Part shown: in pieces, positions 1-8,810 of the stretch
Layout of the letters: each line of letters begins with the position of its first letter
Numbering within the stretch: position 1 is the first letter of the stretch
Source of the DNA: Actinomycetes bacterium
GTDB lineage: Bacteria; Actinomycetota; Acidimicrobiia; Acidimicrobiales; Palsa-688
Assembly (NCBI GenBank): GCA_021828475.1
Contig: JAJZIY010000003.1
Location: 62,001 to 126,000 of the forward strand
Direction: 5' to 3'
Length of the DNA: 64,000 nt
Translations under genes and position numbers: made by a program
The notes under the pieces: generated by a model
Told to the model about the DNA's origin: nothing
The model's database searches: none
What the model saw: the letters and a program-made list of their open reading frames with translations, nothing else

Positions 1-1362
1 GGTCTGGAACCAGAGGAACAGGTTGGTCGGGATGTCGGGCGTGACGCCGCTGTCCTTCTGCTCCTGGAGGATGCGGACGGCCTGGAGATCCTTGGCCTTC
101 ACGATCTCGTTCCACGCCTTGTGGTTGGTAACGCCCACTACCACTACGGGCCACCACTCCGGCAGGTCGTTGTTGCGGGTGTTCAGGATGTGGTCGTGAG
201 CCGGGACGGGGACGTCCCGCAGCTTGGCCGCCGGCACTCCCAGAGCCGAAGCCAGGCGGGAGAGGTCGATCGTCATCGGGTGGTCGACACAACCCGTGAC
301 GGGGCACTGAGTGGGCGGGGTGGGGCTGAAGAGCGGCACCGGTACCCACAGCGGGTCCGTGTGGCTCGCCGACGAGACGCCCGGCGGGACGCTCTTGTAC
401 TTGGCCCCTGCCTCGCAACCACTCGGCGCCGCTGCGCTCACCGACTTGTCGCACCAGTACGGTTCGGTATAAAGGGCGTCGATGGTGGACCCGGCGTAGA
501 AGTCCTTTGTCAAGCCTATGTTCTGGCACTGGCCGACCATCGTGTAGTTGGGGCAGTCGGACACCAGGTTGTCGATGGCGGTGCCTACGTTGTCTGCCCC
601 CTTGGTGACCGGGGCCGCCGTACCCGCCGGGGCCGCCGTCGTGTTGACGCCGACGTTCGTGGTCAACTGGCCGGGAAGGACCTGGAAGAAGAGATAGGCG
701 TTGGTGGGGATGTCACCCGTCACCCCACTACCCGGTGTCGCCTGCAATTTCTGGACCTCGGCGTAGGACTTCGCCGCGGTGATCCGGCCCCACGAGCCCG
801 GGTTGGTCACGCCGACCACCACCACGTCCCACCAAGTGGGGGCTCCGTTGGCGCGGGTGGTGACTATGTGGTCGTGGCCAGGGAGCATCACGTTCTTCAA
901 GGCGCCGGCCGGCTGGCCGAGGGCCGACGAGAGCCGGGAGAGGTCGATGTGCATGGGATGGTCTATGCAGCCCGGCGTGGGCGGGCACTGCAGGTAGCCC
1001 GGCGCCGGGGAGAAGAGGGGCACCGGTATGTAAAGCGGCTGGACGTCCTTGGAAGAAGCGACGCCCGCAGGCAACTTGTTGGCCGCCGCACCCGCCTCAC
1101 AGCCGCCCGGTGCCCCTGAGCTCACGGTGGTGTCGCAGAAACCCGGCTGGGAGTATAGGAAGAGCACGTTTTCGCCGTTGTAGTAGCCCTGCGTGGTCCC
1201 GACGTAACCACATGTGGGCGCATTGGTCTCACATGCCGCCTCGAGCGGCATGTGGGTGGCGACAGCACTGGCTGAGGCTGGCGCAGCCCCGCCGGTCAGC
1301 AGGCCGGCGGCCATCATGGCCCCGGCCGCAATGGCCCCCCCGATCGCCGTCCGTTCTTTCAT
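1..1362 (-). CDS. secreted protein with tandem-duplicated domain, 3' end beyond window
   Basis: The frame is open from an ATG at 1362 to the window edge, giving 454 residues without a stop, so the C-terminus is missing. An AAAGGAG ribosome-binding site precedes the start. Residues 1 to about 33 form a signal peptide (short basic start, Ala/Gly/Met-rich core, cleavage near ASA). The mature protein is two copies of a roughly 200-residue domain (about 41-240 and 262-454). Both copies share a Cys-rich start, the pattern CEAGA, PVPLFSP, a Cys followed by DHPM and IDLSRL, the triad HDHI, WW followed by VVVVGVTN, and DIPTN. The paired Cys suggest disulfides and HDH could bind metal; both are inferences. 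I do not recognise the family. The membrane protein gene immediately upstream lies on the same strand with a 92-bp gap. Confidence 0.8.
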   Translation of the reverse strand, partial: MKERTAIGGAIAAGAMMAAGLLTGGAAPASASAVATHMPLEAACETNAPTCGYVGTTQGYYNGENVLFLYSQPGFCDTTVSSGAPGGCEAGAAANKLPAGVASSKDVQPLYIPVPLFSPAPGYLQCPPTPGCIDHPMHIDLSRLSSALGQPAGALKNVMLPGHDHIVTTRANGAPTWWDVVVVGVTNPGSWGRITAAKSYAEVQKLQATPGSGVTGDIPTNAYLFFQVLPGQLTTNVGVNTTAAPAGTAAPVTKGADNVGTAIDNLVSDCPNYTMVGQCQNIGLTKDFYAGSTIDALYTEPYWCDKSVSAAAPSGCEAGAKYKSVPPGVSSASHTDPLWVPVPLFSPTPPTQCPVTGCVDHPMTIDLSRLASALGVPAAKLRDVPVPAHDHILNTRNNDLPEWWPVVVVGVTNHKAWNEIVKAKDLQAVRILQEQKDSGVTPDIPTNLFLWFQT

Positions 1363-1454
1363 AGCTGTCTCCTTTGCCTTTTGGGTGGACTTGCACCGTG
1401 GTTCCGGAGCCGGTCGCCGGTACGGATGGACAAGATGGGGAATTTCGTCCCGGC

Positions 1455-2321
1455 TCAGGCCGCGCCCGGGCGGCGAGAGGCTGTGGCGCCGAGGAGCAGG
1501 GCCAGCAGGGCCAGCAGCGGGCCGGAGTTGGGGTCTGTCGCCGACCCCGACCACAGGCCACCCAAGCCCTCGCCGAAAAGCCACACCACCGCGCCGAGGA
1601 GGGCGCCCACGATCGCAGCGCCACGCCGCCACCTCGGCGGCGCGAACGCACCGACGGCCAGCACCAGCTCCAGTCCCACCAGCGCCAGGCCCGGGCCACT
1701 GCTCGACGACATGAGGTGCCAGAAGGCGTGGTCGGCCCCGCTCAGGATGCTCGGCGTCACGGCGTAGGCCTGCTCTGCTGTGACCCCCTGAGACGAGGGG
1801 ACGTACTGCGCACCGGCGAGCGCGAGCACTGCCCCCGTCGCCCAGGCGCCTGCCCACGACACTGCGCTGCACATGCGGGCTGCCTGCTGTCGCCCGGCCG
1901 TCGCGCAGAGCAGCGCCGCCGCCGCCAGCAGGTAGAGCACGACGGCGCCAGGCGCCCCCGTGAGCATGTTGGCACCCCCCGAGGCGATCCCACCCAGGCC
2001 TTCGCCGAAGTACCAAACGCCCAGTGCCCATGCCATCGACGCCACCAGGCCGCCCTTGGCACTCCGGCGCCAGAGGATGGCCAGGCCCAGCAGGAGCTGC
2101 ACGGCAGCGAAAGTTGCATCGGCCAGAACGGGTTGTCGCGCCATCAGGCGCGCCGACCACAGGACAGGGCCCGAGACCCATGCCGGCTGGCCGGCGGCCG
2201 CGGCGGCAACTACCTTCCTGGCGAAACCGGGAGTGAACATCTCTGGCTGCAGTTGCAGCAGCCCGTCCAGCAGCCACAGGCCGCCAAGCACGCGCCGGGC
2301 CACAGCGAGCGGGCCTGCCAC
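1455..2321 (-). CDS. polytopic membrane protein with two similar GEGLGG segments
   Basis: About 288 residues with at least seven hydrophobic segments. It starts with a conserved-looking LGGLWLLDGLLQLQPEMF stretch that resembles the first helix of actinobacterial uncharacterised membrane proteins. Two internal segments resemble each other, WYFGEGLGGI followed by a helix and WLFGEGLGGL followed by a helix, suggesting an internal duplication or pseudo-symmetry. I place the start at GTG 2321, just before the first helix. A GTG at 2603 would add 94 residues of Pro/Arg-rich sequence translated from a GC-rich direct repeat, which looks non-coding. No enzymatic motif is visible, so the function is unknown. 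It precedes the secreted duplicated protein on the same strand and the two could be co-expressed. Confidence 0.65.
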   Translation of the reverse strand: MAGPLAVARRVLGGLWLLDGLLQLQPEMFTPGFARKVVAAAAAGQPAWVSGPVLWSARLMARQPVLADATFAAVQLLLGLAILWRRSAKGGLVASMAWALGVWYFGEGLGGIASGGANMLTGAPGAVVLYLLAAAALLCATAGRQQAARMCSAVSWAGAWATGAVLALAGAQYVPSSQGVTAEQAYAVTPSILSGADHAFWHLMSSSSGPGLALVGLELVLAVGAFAPPRWRRGAAIVGALLGAVVWLFGEGLGGLWSGSATDPNSGPLLALLALLLGATASRRPGAA

Positions 2322-2633
2322 CTCGACCGTGCAAGCGGGCCGCTTCGTGCCGATCGCACGAGGAGCGGCCCTCAGCGCGCTCAGGCGCAGCGTCGTCTGC
2401 TGCAAAGAAGATCCCTCCCCCGGTCGCGGGCTTGCACAGGTACTCCGGTGGCAGGAGGGACGTTGGATCAACCGGCGCGCCGGGCGCGCTCCGGGTCGGT
2501 ACCCGAAGCTACGCCGGCGGCGGAGGCCGAGGCGGGCCGGCGGCGGAGGCCGAGGTGGGCCGGCGACGAGGGCGGCCAGAGCAGGGGCCCATGCGCCGCG
2601 CACCGGGGCCCGGCTGGGCCCCGCCCGCGGCTG
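2322..2633. other. intergenic region without a convincing gene
   Basis: This 312-bp stretch lies between the alcohol dehydrogenase stop and the membrane protein start. It holds GC-rich palindromic sequence near 2472 and a 23-bp tandem repeat at 2514-2559. Frames crossing it translate to Arg/Pro-rich low-complexity sequence, so I treat it as non-coding. Confidence 0.5.
2514..2559. repeat. 23-bp tandem repeat, two copies
   Basis: Two abutting 23-bp units (2514-2536 and 2537-2559) differ at a single base (C versus T), and a decayed start of a third unit follows. The repeat is purine-rich on the plus strand and lies in an intergenic region. Confidence 0.8.
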
Positions 2634-3650
2634 TCAGTGCAGCCCGGGCCCCCCGGCGTGCAGGACTGCCGCTCCCCGGAAGCGGCCCTGCTCCAGGTCC
2701 GCCAGGGCCTGGCCGGCCCGGTCGAGAGGGTAAGCGGTCGTGGTAGGGCGCAACCCGATGCGTGCCGCTATGGCCAGAAAGGCCTCCCCGTCCGCTCTGG
2801 TGTTGGCGGTCACGCTGCGCAGGGTGCGTTCCTGGAAGAGGTGGCGCTGGTAGTCCAGCTCGGGGATGTCGCTCATGTGGATACCGGCAACGGCCAGAGT
2901 GCCCCCCCGGTCCAGGGCCGCCAGGGCGGGGGGGACGAGCGACCCGACCGGGGCGAAGACTATGGCCGAGTCCAGCGGCTCCGGCGGCGGTCCCTCCACG
3001 GGGCCTGCGGACGCCGCCCCGAGGGCCAGCGCCAGTTCACGGTCCTCGGCGGAGCGGGTCATGACATGGACCCGGGTGCCCATGGCCACTGCAACCTGCG
3101 CTGTCAGATGGGCGGAGCCACCGAAGCCGTATATGCCCAGACGCCCTCCCGGGGGGACGTCTGCCAACTCGAGCGCCCGGTAGCCGATGATGCCGGCGCA
3201 GAGCAGCGGCGCCGCCGCCTCGTCGTCGAAGGCGTCCGGTAGCTCGTAGGCGTACGCTTCGTCGACGACGACCATCTCGGCGTAGCCGCCGTCGACGTCC
3301 CACCCGGTGAAGGTAGGCGACAAGCACAGGTTCTCCCGACCCGACCGGCAGAACCTGCAACGGCTGCACGTGCGGCCCAGCCACGGGACGCCGACACGCT
3401 GACCGACCCGGAGGCGTCCGCACCCCGGGCCGAGCACGTCGACATAGGCGACCACCTCGTGCCCGGGTACGACACCGGGCCTGTGAACGGCAAGGTCGCC
3501 CTCGACGACGTGCAGGTCCGTGCGACATACGCCACACGTGGACACCCTGGCGCGGACCTGCCCGGGCCCGGGTTCAGGCTCCGGCCTGTCCATCAGGCGC
3601 AGGGGAGCCGAGCCGAGAGGGCCCGGGTGGGTCACCTCCCATGCCTTCAT
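2634..3650 (-). CDS. zinc-dependent medium-chain alcohol dehydrogenase
   Basis: 338 residues, a normal length for the medium-chain dehydrogenase family. The ATG at 3650 has a GGGGGAGGG ribosome-binding site. The N-terminal GroES-like domain carries the catalytic zinc motif: Cys42 in CGVC, and His64-Glu65 in PGHEV. The structural zinc lobe is CSRCRFCRSGRENLC. The Rossmann half contains a GFGGSAH dinucleotide loop. The reaction would be NAD(P)-linked oxidation of an alcohol or reduction of an aldehyde in the cytoplasm; the substrate cannot be read from the sequence. It lies 61 bp downstream of the DUF6069-like gene on the same strand, and its leader contains one copy of a 29-bp tandem duplication. 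Confidence 0.9.
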   Translation of the reverse strand: MKAWEVTHPGPLGSAPLRLMDRPEPEPGPGQVRARVSTCGVCRTDLHVVEGDLAVHRPGVVPGHEVVAYVDVLGPGCGRLRVGQRVGVPWLGRTCSRCRFCRSGRENLCLSPTFTGWDVDGGYAEMVVVDEAYAYELPDAFDDEAAAPLLCAGIIGYRALELADVPPGGRLGIYGFGGSAHLTAQVAVAMGTRVHVMTRSAEDRELALALGAASAGPVEGPPPEPLDSAIVFAPVGSLVPPALAALDRGGTLAVAGIHMSDIPELDYQRHLFQERTLRSVTANTRADGEAFLAIAARIGLRPTTTAYPLDRAGQALADLEQGRFRGAAVLHAGGPGLH

Positions 3651-3663
3651 GACGCCCTCCCCC

Positions 3664-3721
3664 GGTGCAGCCTCCAGGAACGCTAGCGCTGGGGTGCAGC
3701 CTCCAGGAACGCTAGCGCTGG
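3664..3721. repeat. 29-bp perfect tandem duplication over a stop codon
   Basis: Two identical, directly abutting 29-bp units (3664-3692 and 3693-3721), each containing the palindrome CGCTAGCG. The second copy contains the stop codon and last codons of the membrane protein gene at 3712-4245. The first copy sits just upstream of the dehydrogenase ribosome-binding site. The perfect identity suggests a recent slippage or duplication event. Confidence 0.95.
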
Positions 3722-4245
3722 CGCCCCTGCCCGGGCGAGAGCGCAACTCCGTGCGCCGGAGCCAGGCGGACCAGGGCGTTGTAGGTGACGACGGCGATGG
3801 CAGCGTGCATGAAGAGGAGCACCAGGACCGCCTGGACCGGAGCACCCAGGTAGAGAATGGCCAGGTCGGGCAGCAGGAGCACCGCCGAGGCCAGCACGGC
3901 CAGGCGCAGGAACACCCAGCGGGGAGCGGCGCTGAGACGGGTCACCACAGGCCAGCCGGCACAGGCGATGAGCACGCCGACGATCGTCAGCCTGGCATAG
4001 TCACTGAACTGGAAGTGGACGTAACCCCTGGTGGAGGGGAAGATCACGGTGCCGATGGCGACGAGCAGCGCGTCGGCAACCAGCGAGCCGACCACGGACG
4101 CTACGACGGCTGCGGCAAGGCGCGAGCGCACTGGCTGGGAGTGGGGAGGGCGGACGTCGAAGCGGCCGTACTCGAGCAGCCAGCGGGTCGGAGTGAACGA
4201 CATGGCCCTCTGCAGGACCGGAGTCTCATCGGTGACGGGGTTCAT
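3712..4245 (-). CDS. DUF6069-like four-helix membrane protein
   Basis: 177 residues starting at an ATG with GGAGG seven bases upstream. A cytoplasmic N-terminal stretch of about 40 residues is followed by four hydrophobic segments (approximately residues 42-68, 84-106, 110-130 and 136-160). The arrangement, with VADALLVAIG in the first helix and VLVLLFMHAAIAVV in the last, fits the actinobacterial DUF6069 family. No function is known for that family and no catalytic residues are evident. The coding end and stop fall inside a 29-bp tandem duplication. The alcohol dehydrogenase follows on the same strand. The family assignment is by pattern only. Confidence 0.75.
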   Translation of the reverse strand: MNPVTDETPVLQRAMSFTPTRWLLEYGRFDVRPPHSQPVRSRLAAAVVASVVGSLVADALLVAIGTVIFPSTRGYVHFQFSDYARLTIVGVLIACAGWPVVTRLSAAPRWVFLRLAVLASAVLLLPDLAILYLGAPVQAVLVLLFMHAAIAVVTYNALVRLAPAHGVALSPGQGRQR

Positions 4246-4446
4246 ATATCTGCCTCCGTACGCAGCACCCGGGCGGGGCGCGCCATGGCCCGGGTGGTCA
4301 CAGGGGCGCGCATACGCCTCTGCAGGTGGGACTGAGCAATGCCCAGAGTGGGGCCGGCACCTGAAGCTTTTGTGAACCTCAGCCGCTTCTCAGCCTCCTC
4401 CGGGCCGCCCGGACCGCTGCGTTCGCCGTCTTCGCCCTCGCGCACC

Positions 4447-4476
4447 GGGGCCGGGAGGGTAGTGCCTCCCGGCCCC
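4447..4476 (-). terminator. hairpin terminator downstream of beta-helix gene
   Basis: A perfect 12-bp stem (4447-4458 with 4465-4476, GGGGCCGGGAGG paired with its complement) closes a 6-nt loop. It lies about 60 bp after the stop of the secreted beta-helix protein. There is no long T-tract, as is common in high-GC actinobacteria. Confidence 0.75.
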
Positions 4477-4534
4477 GTTCACTGGCCGTACTAGGGGCAC
4501 CGGCGCGAAGGGCAGTGCCGGGGCCCCGGTCGGT

Positions 4535-6790
4535 TCAAGGCAGGGTCGCGACCCCGTTCGAGTAGGAGTCGACGTCCACGTCGCTGGTCTGGTTTGCGAA
4601 GGTGGCCGAGCCTCCGACGCCGTCTATGACCGAGTTGAGACCACCCGACTGGACCGGGCTCGGGCAGTTGCCGTTGACCTGGCAGGTGCTCGAGATGAAC
4701 AGGCCCATGGCGTCCGTGAAGACGACCCCCGGGTTGTTCGGTGCCTCGTAGGCCATGGCGTCCCAGAGGGTCGCAGGCGTGTCGATGAACACCACGTAGC
4801 TGGCCATGCCGTAACCGTGGAAGCTCTGCACGTTGTCGGTGACGAGGAAGGAGGGGTAACCGGGCTGGACCGGCGACACCTCCCAGGCGGCCTGGCTCGG
4901 CGGGTCGTAGGGGAGCTCGTTCTGGAAGAAGATCTCGGTCCCATTGTCGCCACTCCAGACGACTTCGTTCTTCTGGTAGTGCTCGACGGCCAAGCCGTAG
5001 GCCGTCACGTCGTTGCCGGTGACCGCCAGGCCGGTGTCGCCCTGGTTGAAGGTCCAGCCCGCACCCTGCTCGCCTTGGGGACCGGTCACCGTGGCGGCAC
5101 CGTGGTCGGCACGCCATGCCCAGACATCGTCGATGATCGAGTTGTCGGCATTGTCGAGCAGGCTGAGCGTTGCGGACACCGGGGTCGTTTCGGCCCCACC
5201 GACACGGAAGAATATGTCCTGGACCAGATCAGGGTTCGCAGCGCTCGGTCCCTGAGGTCCGCCTTCGGGATGCGTGCCGGCCAGCGGCCCGGGCAGGCCG
5301 TCGGGAGCCACGCCTCCGCCCCAGCCCAAACGGGGGCCCGGGCTGCCCACCGACAGGAGCACCGGGGAGTTGACCGGGCCGGCGTCGAAGATCATGCCGG
5401 ACAGCTTGACGCCGGTATCGGGAAGCACGACCATCGACGCATTGCCGCGCTGAGGCACCAGTACCGGGAAGCCGAGGCCCAGCACCACCGTGCCCGGCCG
5501 CCTGACGACCAGGGGCGCGTTGAGGTCGTAGGTGCCCGGCGTGAGGACCAGGTCACGGCCGCGGTCGAGGGCGAACTGCACCTGGGCCTCGGGCGTGCCC
5601 GGGCTGGCGACGAAGAACTGGGACATGGGGACCGAGCTCCCGGCCTCCGTCCCCGAGAGGAAGTTGGGGCCGACCGAGTTGTGCTGTACGGCCGGCACGA
5701 AAGCGCTCCAGTCACCGCTCGGGGAGGTGTAGAGGAACGGTTCCTCCTCGGTCACCGGGCTCTGGGGTAGTTGGGTCACCTGGTCGACGCCCACGATGCC
5801 GTCCGTACCGTTGCTGATCTTGGAGCTCCCGTCGAAGGCGTTGACGGTCGGCGCGCAGGCCGCCGGTCCGGGCGCAAGCTGCTTGGTTTTCGGGTCGGTG
5901 ACGGTGCTCGGGGTGTACCCCGGCGGGCAGGCATCGCCCGAGTAGACGTAGTTCCACACATAGCCGGCAGCGCTCTGGAAATCGCTGTTGCGGGCGATAC
6001 CCTGCTGGTTGCCGGACCATGCCAGCTGGCCGTTGATCTCACTGTTGGCGACGTAGCTCCCGCTGCCGTAGTCGTTGCCCTGGTAGCCGGTCTGCGAGCA
6101 GTAGGCCTGGAAGTTGAGGTTGCCGTTTATGATCACGCTGCGCACGGGCGTTGCCTGGGACACCGACCACATGTCCGTCGACCCTCCGTAGCAGTCGGCG
6201 CTGTCGCCGATGGGGGGCAGCTGGGTTATCGGCTGCGGCACGTAGTTGTTAGCGCTGTCCTGGACGTTGATCGTGAGGTTCGACATGGACCGCCAGAAGT
6301 TCACGGTCGAATTGGCCCAGCAGTCGCTGCTGTTGGCGCAGTCGAGGGCGTTGGGGAAGACCTCGATCTGGCCGTTGACCACGGTGTCCTGGGGCACGGC
6401 CCCGAGACCGGCGACCTGGGTGTAGTAGCCCACCTCGAACACCAATGGCGTGGCGGCCGAGCCATAGGTGCCCGGCTGGAAGAGCAGCGCGTAACCGCTG
6501 TCGTTGAACTGGGCCGACAGGGGCACCTGCTGGGTGGCGATATTGTTCAGGACGGTCTGGATGGCTTGCAACTGCGACGCGGCGTCAGGCCCGCTCGGAG
6601 GCGTGAACACGCATACGTCCGGGCCGAACTGTGCGGTGGCGAACGCCCCGCACAACGACGCCGGCGCCGGAGCGGCGAAGGCTGCCGTCGGTACGATCGA
6701 CATCCCCGTACCGGCCACGAGCGCCGCGGCCACCAGCAGCGACGGGCGCCGCAGGGCCGAACGGCCCCTAGAAGCGGCTTTGTGGGTCAA
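4535..6790 (-). CDS. secreted right-handed beta-helix protein, GH55-like
   Basis: 751 residues. The start is TTG at 6790, preceded by GGGGAGGAG. Residues 1-40 are a signal peptide ending near AFAAPA. The mature protein looks like two consecutive pectate-lyase-type beta-helix halves. The first contains LLFQPGTYG and a YYTQVAGLG stretch. The second contains the parallel LVLTPGTYDL, then runs of short Asn/Asp/Val-rich rungs (SLLDNADNSIIDDVW, TAYGLAVEHY). That twin layout is typical of GH55 exo-beta-1,3-glucanases and of the related actinobacterial proteins often mislabelled adenylyl cyclase. I infer an extracellular glycan-binding or glycan-cleaving role. The catalytic Glu cannot be assigned by eye. 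A strong hairpin terminator follows, so it is probably monocistronic. Confidence 0.8.
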   Translation of the reverse strand: MTHKAASRGRSALRRPSLLVAAALVAGTGMSIVPTAAFAAPAPASLCGAFATAQFGPDVCVFTPPSGPDAASQLQAIQTVLNNIATQQVPLSAQFNDSGYALLFQPGTYGSAATPLVFEVGYYTQVAGLGAVPQDTVVNGQIEVFPNALDCANSSDCWANSTVNFWRSMSNLTINVQDSANNYVPQPITQLPPIGDSADCYGGSTDMWSVSQATPVRSVIINGNLNFQAYCSQTGYQGNDYGSGSYVANSEINGQLAWSGNQQGIARNSDFQSAAGYVWNYVYSGDACPPGYTPSTVTDPKTKQLAPGPAACAPTVNAFDGSSKISNGTDGIVGVDQVTQLPQSPVTEEEPFLYTSPSGDWSAFVPAVQHNSVGPNFLSGTEAGSSVPMSQFFVASPGTPEAQVQFALDRGRDLVLTPGTYDLNAPLVVRRPGTVVLGLGFPVLVPQRGNASMVVLPDTGVKLSGMIFDAGPVNSPVLLSVGSPGPRLGWGGGVAPDGLPGPLAGTHPEGGPQGPSAANPDLVQDIFFRVGGAETTPVSATLSLLDNADNSIIDDVWAWRADHGAATVTGPQGEQGAGWTFNQGDTGLAVTGNDVTAYGLAVEHYQKNEVVWSGDNGTEIFFQNELPYDPPSQAAWEVSPVQPGYPSFLVTDNVQSFHGYGMASYVVFIDTPATLWDAMAYEAPNNPGVVFTDAMGLFISSTCQVNGNCPSPVQSGGLNSVIDGVGGSATFANQTSDVDVDSYSNGVATLP

Positions 6791-7156
6791 TGGTTCTCCT
6801 CCCCTTGCTCACTGTTGAGCTCCCTCTCGGGCTGGCGCGCGTGCCCAGGGGTACCCGCAATCCATGGGACCCCCCCACCCGACCGGGAAGCAGGCTAGGA
6901 CCACCACCTTGGGCCCGTAAAGCGCAACCCTTGAAGGAAGCCGTGAGCGAACCTCTCTGACCACGACAGGAAGCGCCCCGGACGCGCCAAGTGGCCAAGC
7001 GGTAGGCCGCCCGCGCCCGGCGCCCGACCCTCGGGCCCGACACACGGTGCCGGCCCCCCCGATCGGAGGTGAGCCGGCACCCCGGCCGACGGTACCGTCG
7101 GGCAGCTGCCCTCCGGCGGCGCGAGAGCACCGCCGGAGGGTTGCAACCGAGAAGGT
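6791..7156. other. intergenic region with terminator and palindrome
   Basis: This 366-bp gap between two minus-strand genes contains the glnA terminator hairpin (7109-7140) and a perfect 16-bp palindrome CCGACGGTACCGTCGG at 7086-7101. It should also hold the promoter of the beta-helix gene, but I could not pick a convincing -35/-10 pair. Confidence 0.5.
7109..7140 (-). terminator. glnA terminator hairpin
   Basis: A perfect 11-bp stem (CCCTCCGGCGG at 7109-7119 paired with 7130-7140) encloses a 10-nt loop. It starts 16 bases after the glnA stop codon. It lacks a clear T-tract. Confidence 0.7.
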
Positions 7157-8587
7157 CTAGATGTCGTAGTAGAGGTAGAACTCCCACGGATGGGGACGGA
7201 GGCGGACAGGGTCGATCTCGTGCGCCCTCTTGTACGTGGTCCAGGTCTCGATCAGGTCGTCGGTGAAGACGCCACCGGCCTGGAGGAAGTCGTGGTCGGC
7301 TTCGAGCGCGGCCAGGGACTCGTCGAGCGAGCCGGGCACCTGAGGGACCCTGGCCAGCTCCTCGGGGGGCAGGTCGTACAGGTCCTTGTCCATCGGGTCG
7401 GGCGGCTCGATCTTGTTGAGCACACCGTCGAGGCCGGCCATGAGGATGGCGGAGAAGGCCAGGTAGGGGTTGGCGGAGGGGTCCGGGCAGCGGAACTCCA
7501 CGCGCTTGGCCTTGGGGCTCTTCGAGTAGAGAGGGATGCGGCAGGCTGCGCTGCGGTTGCGCTGCGAGTACACCAGGTTGACCGGCGCCTCGTACCCGGG
7601 GACCAGGCGCTTGTAGCTGTTGGTGGTGGGCGCAGCGAAAGCCAGGATGGCCGGCGCGTGCTTGAGCAGGCCGCCGATGTACCAACGGCCCATGTCGGAA
7701 AGACCCGCGTAGCCGAGCTCGGAGGCGAAGAGCGGCTCGCCTCCGCTCCACAGCGAGCTGTGCACGTGCATACCCGAGCCGTTGTCACCGTAGATGGGCT
7801 TGGGCATGAAGGTGGCCGTGTAACCGCGTGCCCTGGCGACGCTCTTGACGACGTACTTGTAAAGCATCAGCTTGTCGGCCATCGTCAGCAGCGTGTCGAA
7901 GCGCATGTCGATCTCGGCCTGCCCGGCGGTGCCCACCTCGTGGTGCTGCACCTCGATGTCGATGCCCATCTGCTCCATCATCAGGACCATCTCGGAGCGC
8001 AGGTCCTGGAAGTGGTCCATCGGCGGGACGGGGAAGTAGCCCTCCTTGTGGCGGGGCTTGAACCCGAGGTTGGGCTCACCCGCCTTGCCGGTGTTCCAGA
8101 TGCCCTCGATGGAGTCGATGTGGTAGTAGCCCTCGTGGGCGTTCTGGTCGAAGCGGATGTCGTCGAAGATGAAGAACTCTGCCTCGGGCCCGAAGTAGGC
8201 CGTGTCCGCAAGGCCCGTAGAGACCAGGTAGTCCTCCGCCTTCTTCGCCACATAGCGCGGGTCGCGGGAGTAGGACTCACCCGTGACGGGGTCGCGGACG
8301 AAGCAGTTGATGTTGAGGGTCTTGTGCTGGCGGAACGGGTCGATGACGGCAGTGTCCGGGTCAGGCATCAGCAGCATGTCGGATTCCTGGATCTCCTGGA
8401 AACCCCGGATCGACGAGCCGTCGAAGCCGAGGCCGTCCTCGAAGGACCCCGCGCTGATCTCGTGAGCCGGGACGGAGAAGTGCTGCATGAGCCCAGGCAA
8501 GTCGCAGAAGCGGTAGTCGATGATCTCGACACCTTCCTGCTGGACCAGCGACAGGACCTCCTCGGGCGTGCGCCTCTCGAAGGCCAA
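7157..8587 (-). CDS. glnA: type I glutamine synthetase, adenylylatable form
   Basis: 476 residues, the usual GSI length. It makes glutamine from glutamate, ammonia and ATP as a cytoplasmic dodecamer. I choose TTG 8587 as start because AAAGGGGA sits at a good distance and the homologous N-terminus ([13 protein letters not shown]) begins there. Visible motifs are FDGSSIRGF, the ATP/metal motif [18 protein letters not shown], and NRSAACRIP in the glutamate site. Near residue 400 is [10 protein letters not shown], which carries the tyrosine adenylylated by GlnE in GSI-beta enzymes, so post-translational control is expected. It is divergent from a second glutamine synthetase followed by a GlnR-like regulator. 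A hairpin terminator follows. Confidence 0.97.
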   Translation of the reverse strand: MAFERRTPEEVLSLVQQEGVEIIDYRFCDLPGLMQHFSVPAHEISAGSFEDGLGFDGSSIRGFQEIQESDMLLMPDPDTAVIDPFRQHKTLNINCFVRDPVTGESYSRDPRYVAKKAEDYLVSTGLADTAYFGPEAEFFIFDDIRFDQNAHEGYYHIDSIEGIWNTGKAGEPNLGFKPRHKEGYFPVPPMDHFQDLRSEMVLMMEQMGIDIEVQHHEVGTAGQAEIDMRFDTLLTMADKLMLYKYVVKSVARARGYTATFMPKPIYGDNGSGMHVHSSLWSGGEPLFASELGYAGLSDMGRWYIGGLLKHAPAILAFAAPTTNSYKRLVPGYEAPVNLVYSQRNRSAACRIPLYSKSPKAKRVEFRCPDPSANPYLAFSAILMAGLDGVLNKIEPPDPMDKDLYDLPPEELARVPQVPGSLDESLAALEADHDFLQAGGVFTDDLIETWTTYKRAHEIDPVRLRPHPWEFYLYYDI

Positions 8588-8810
8588 GGTAGGTTCCCCT
8601 TTCTTAGGTTGGCAGAGGTGGCGGGCATACCGGCTCCCGCCGCGACACCCGACGCTGGCACGTTGTTGTAGCCGGCGTGTTGCTCCTCTGTGAACTCTGT
8701 GTGAACGTCGCAGGCGGCAAGCCGGCGAGGCCGGCAGGCTTCCCACTCCCGCCCTATCGTGGCATAGGCGAAGGGCCCGGCGCACGAGCGCTGCAGCCGA
8801 GGAGGGGACC
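8588..8810. promoter_or_regulatory. divergent glnA/glnA2 control region with direct repeat
   Basis: The region separates two divergent glutamine synthetase genes. It contains TGTGAAC at 8689-8695 and again at 8700-8706, an 11-bp period that matches the one-turn spacing of GlnR half-sites, although the bases do not fit the published GlnR consensus exactly. A TATCGT at 8755-8760 could be the -10 of the plus-strand gene, whose start is preceded by GGAGGGG. Assigning the repeat to the GlnR-like product nearby is an inference. Confidence 0.4.

Noticed and set aside
2322-2603. N-terminal extension of the membrane protein to GTG 2603
   Set aside because: The added 94 residues are Pro/Arg-rich and encoded by a tandem DNA repeat, and helix one starts right after GTG 2321.
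1374-3242. Plus-strand open frame of about 620 codons across the membrane protein and dehydrogenase
   Set aside because: It translates to Arg/Gln/Gly-rich sequence without domains, while the minus strand carries a transmembrane protein and an intact zinc dehydrogenase.
8689-8706. Calling the TGTGAAC direct repeat a confirmed GlnR box
   Set aside because: The 11-bp spacing fits, but the half-sites deviate from the published consensus, so I kept it only as a candidate.
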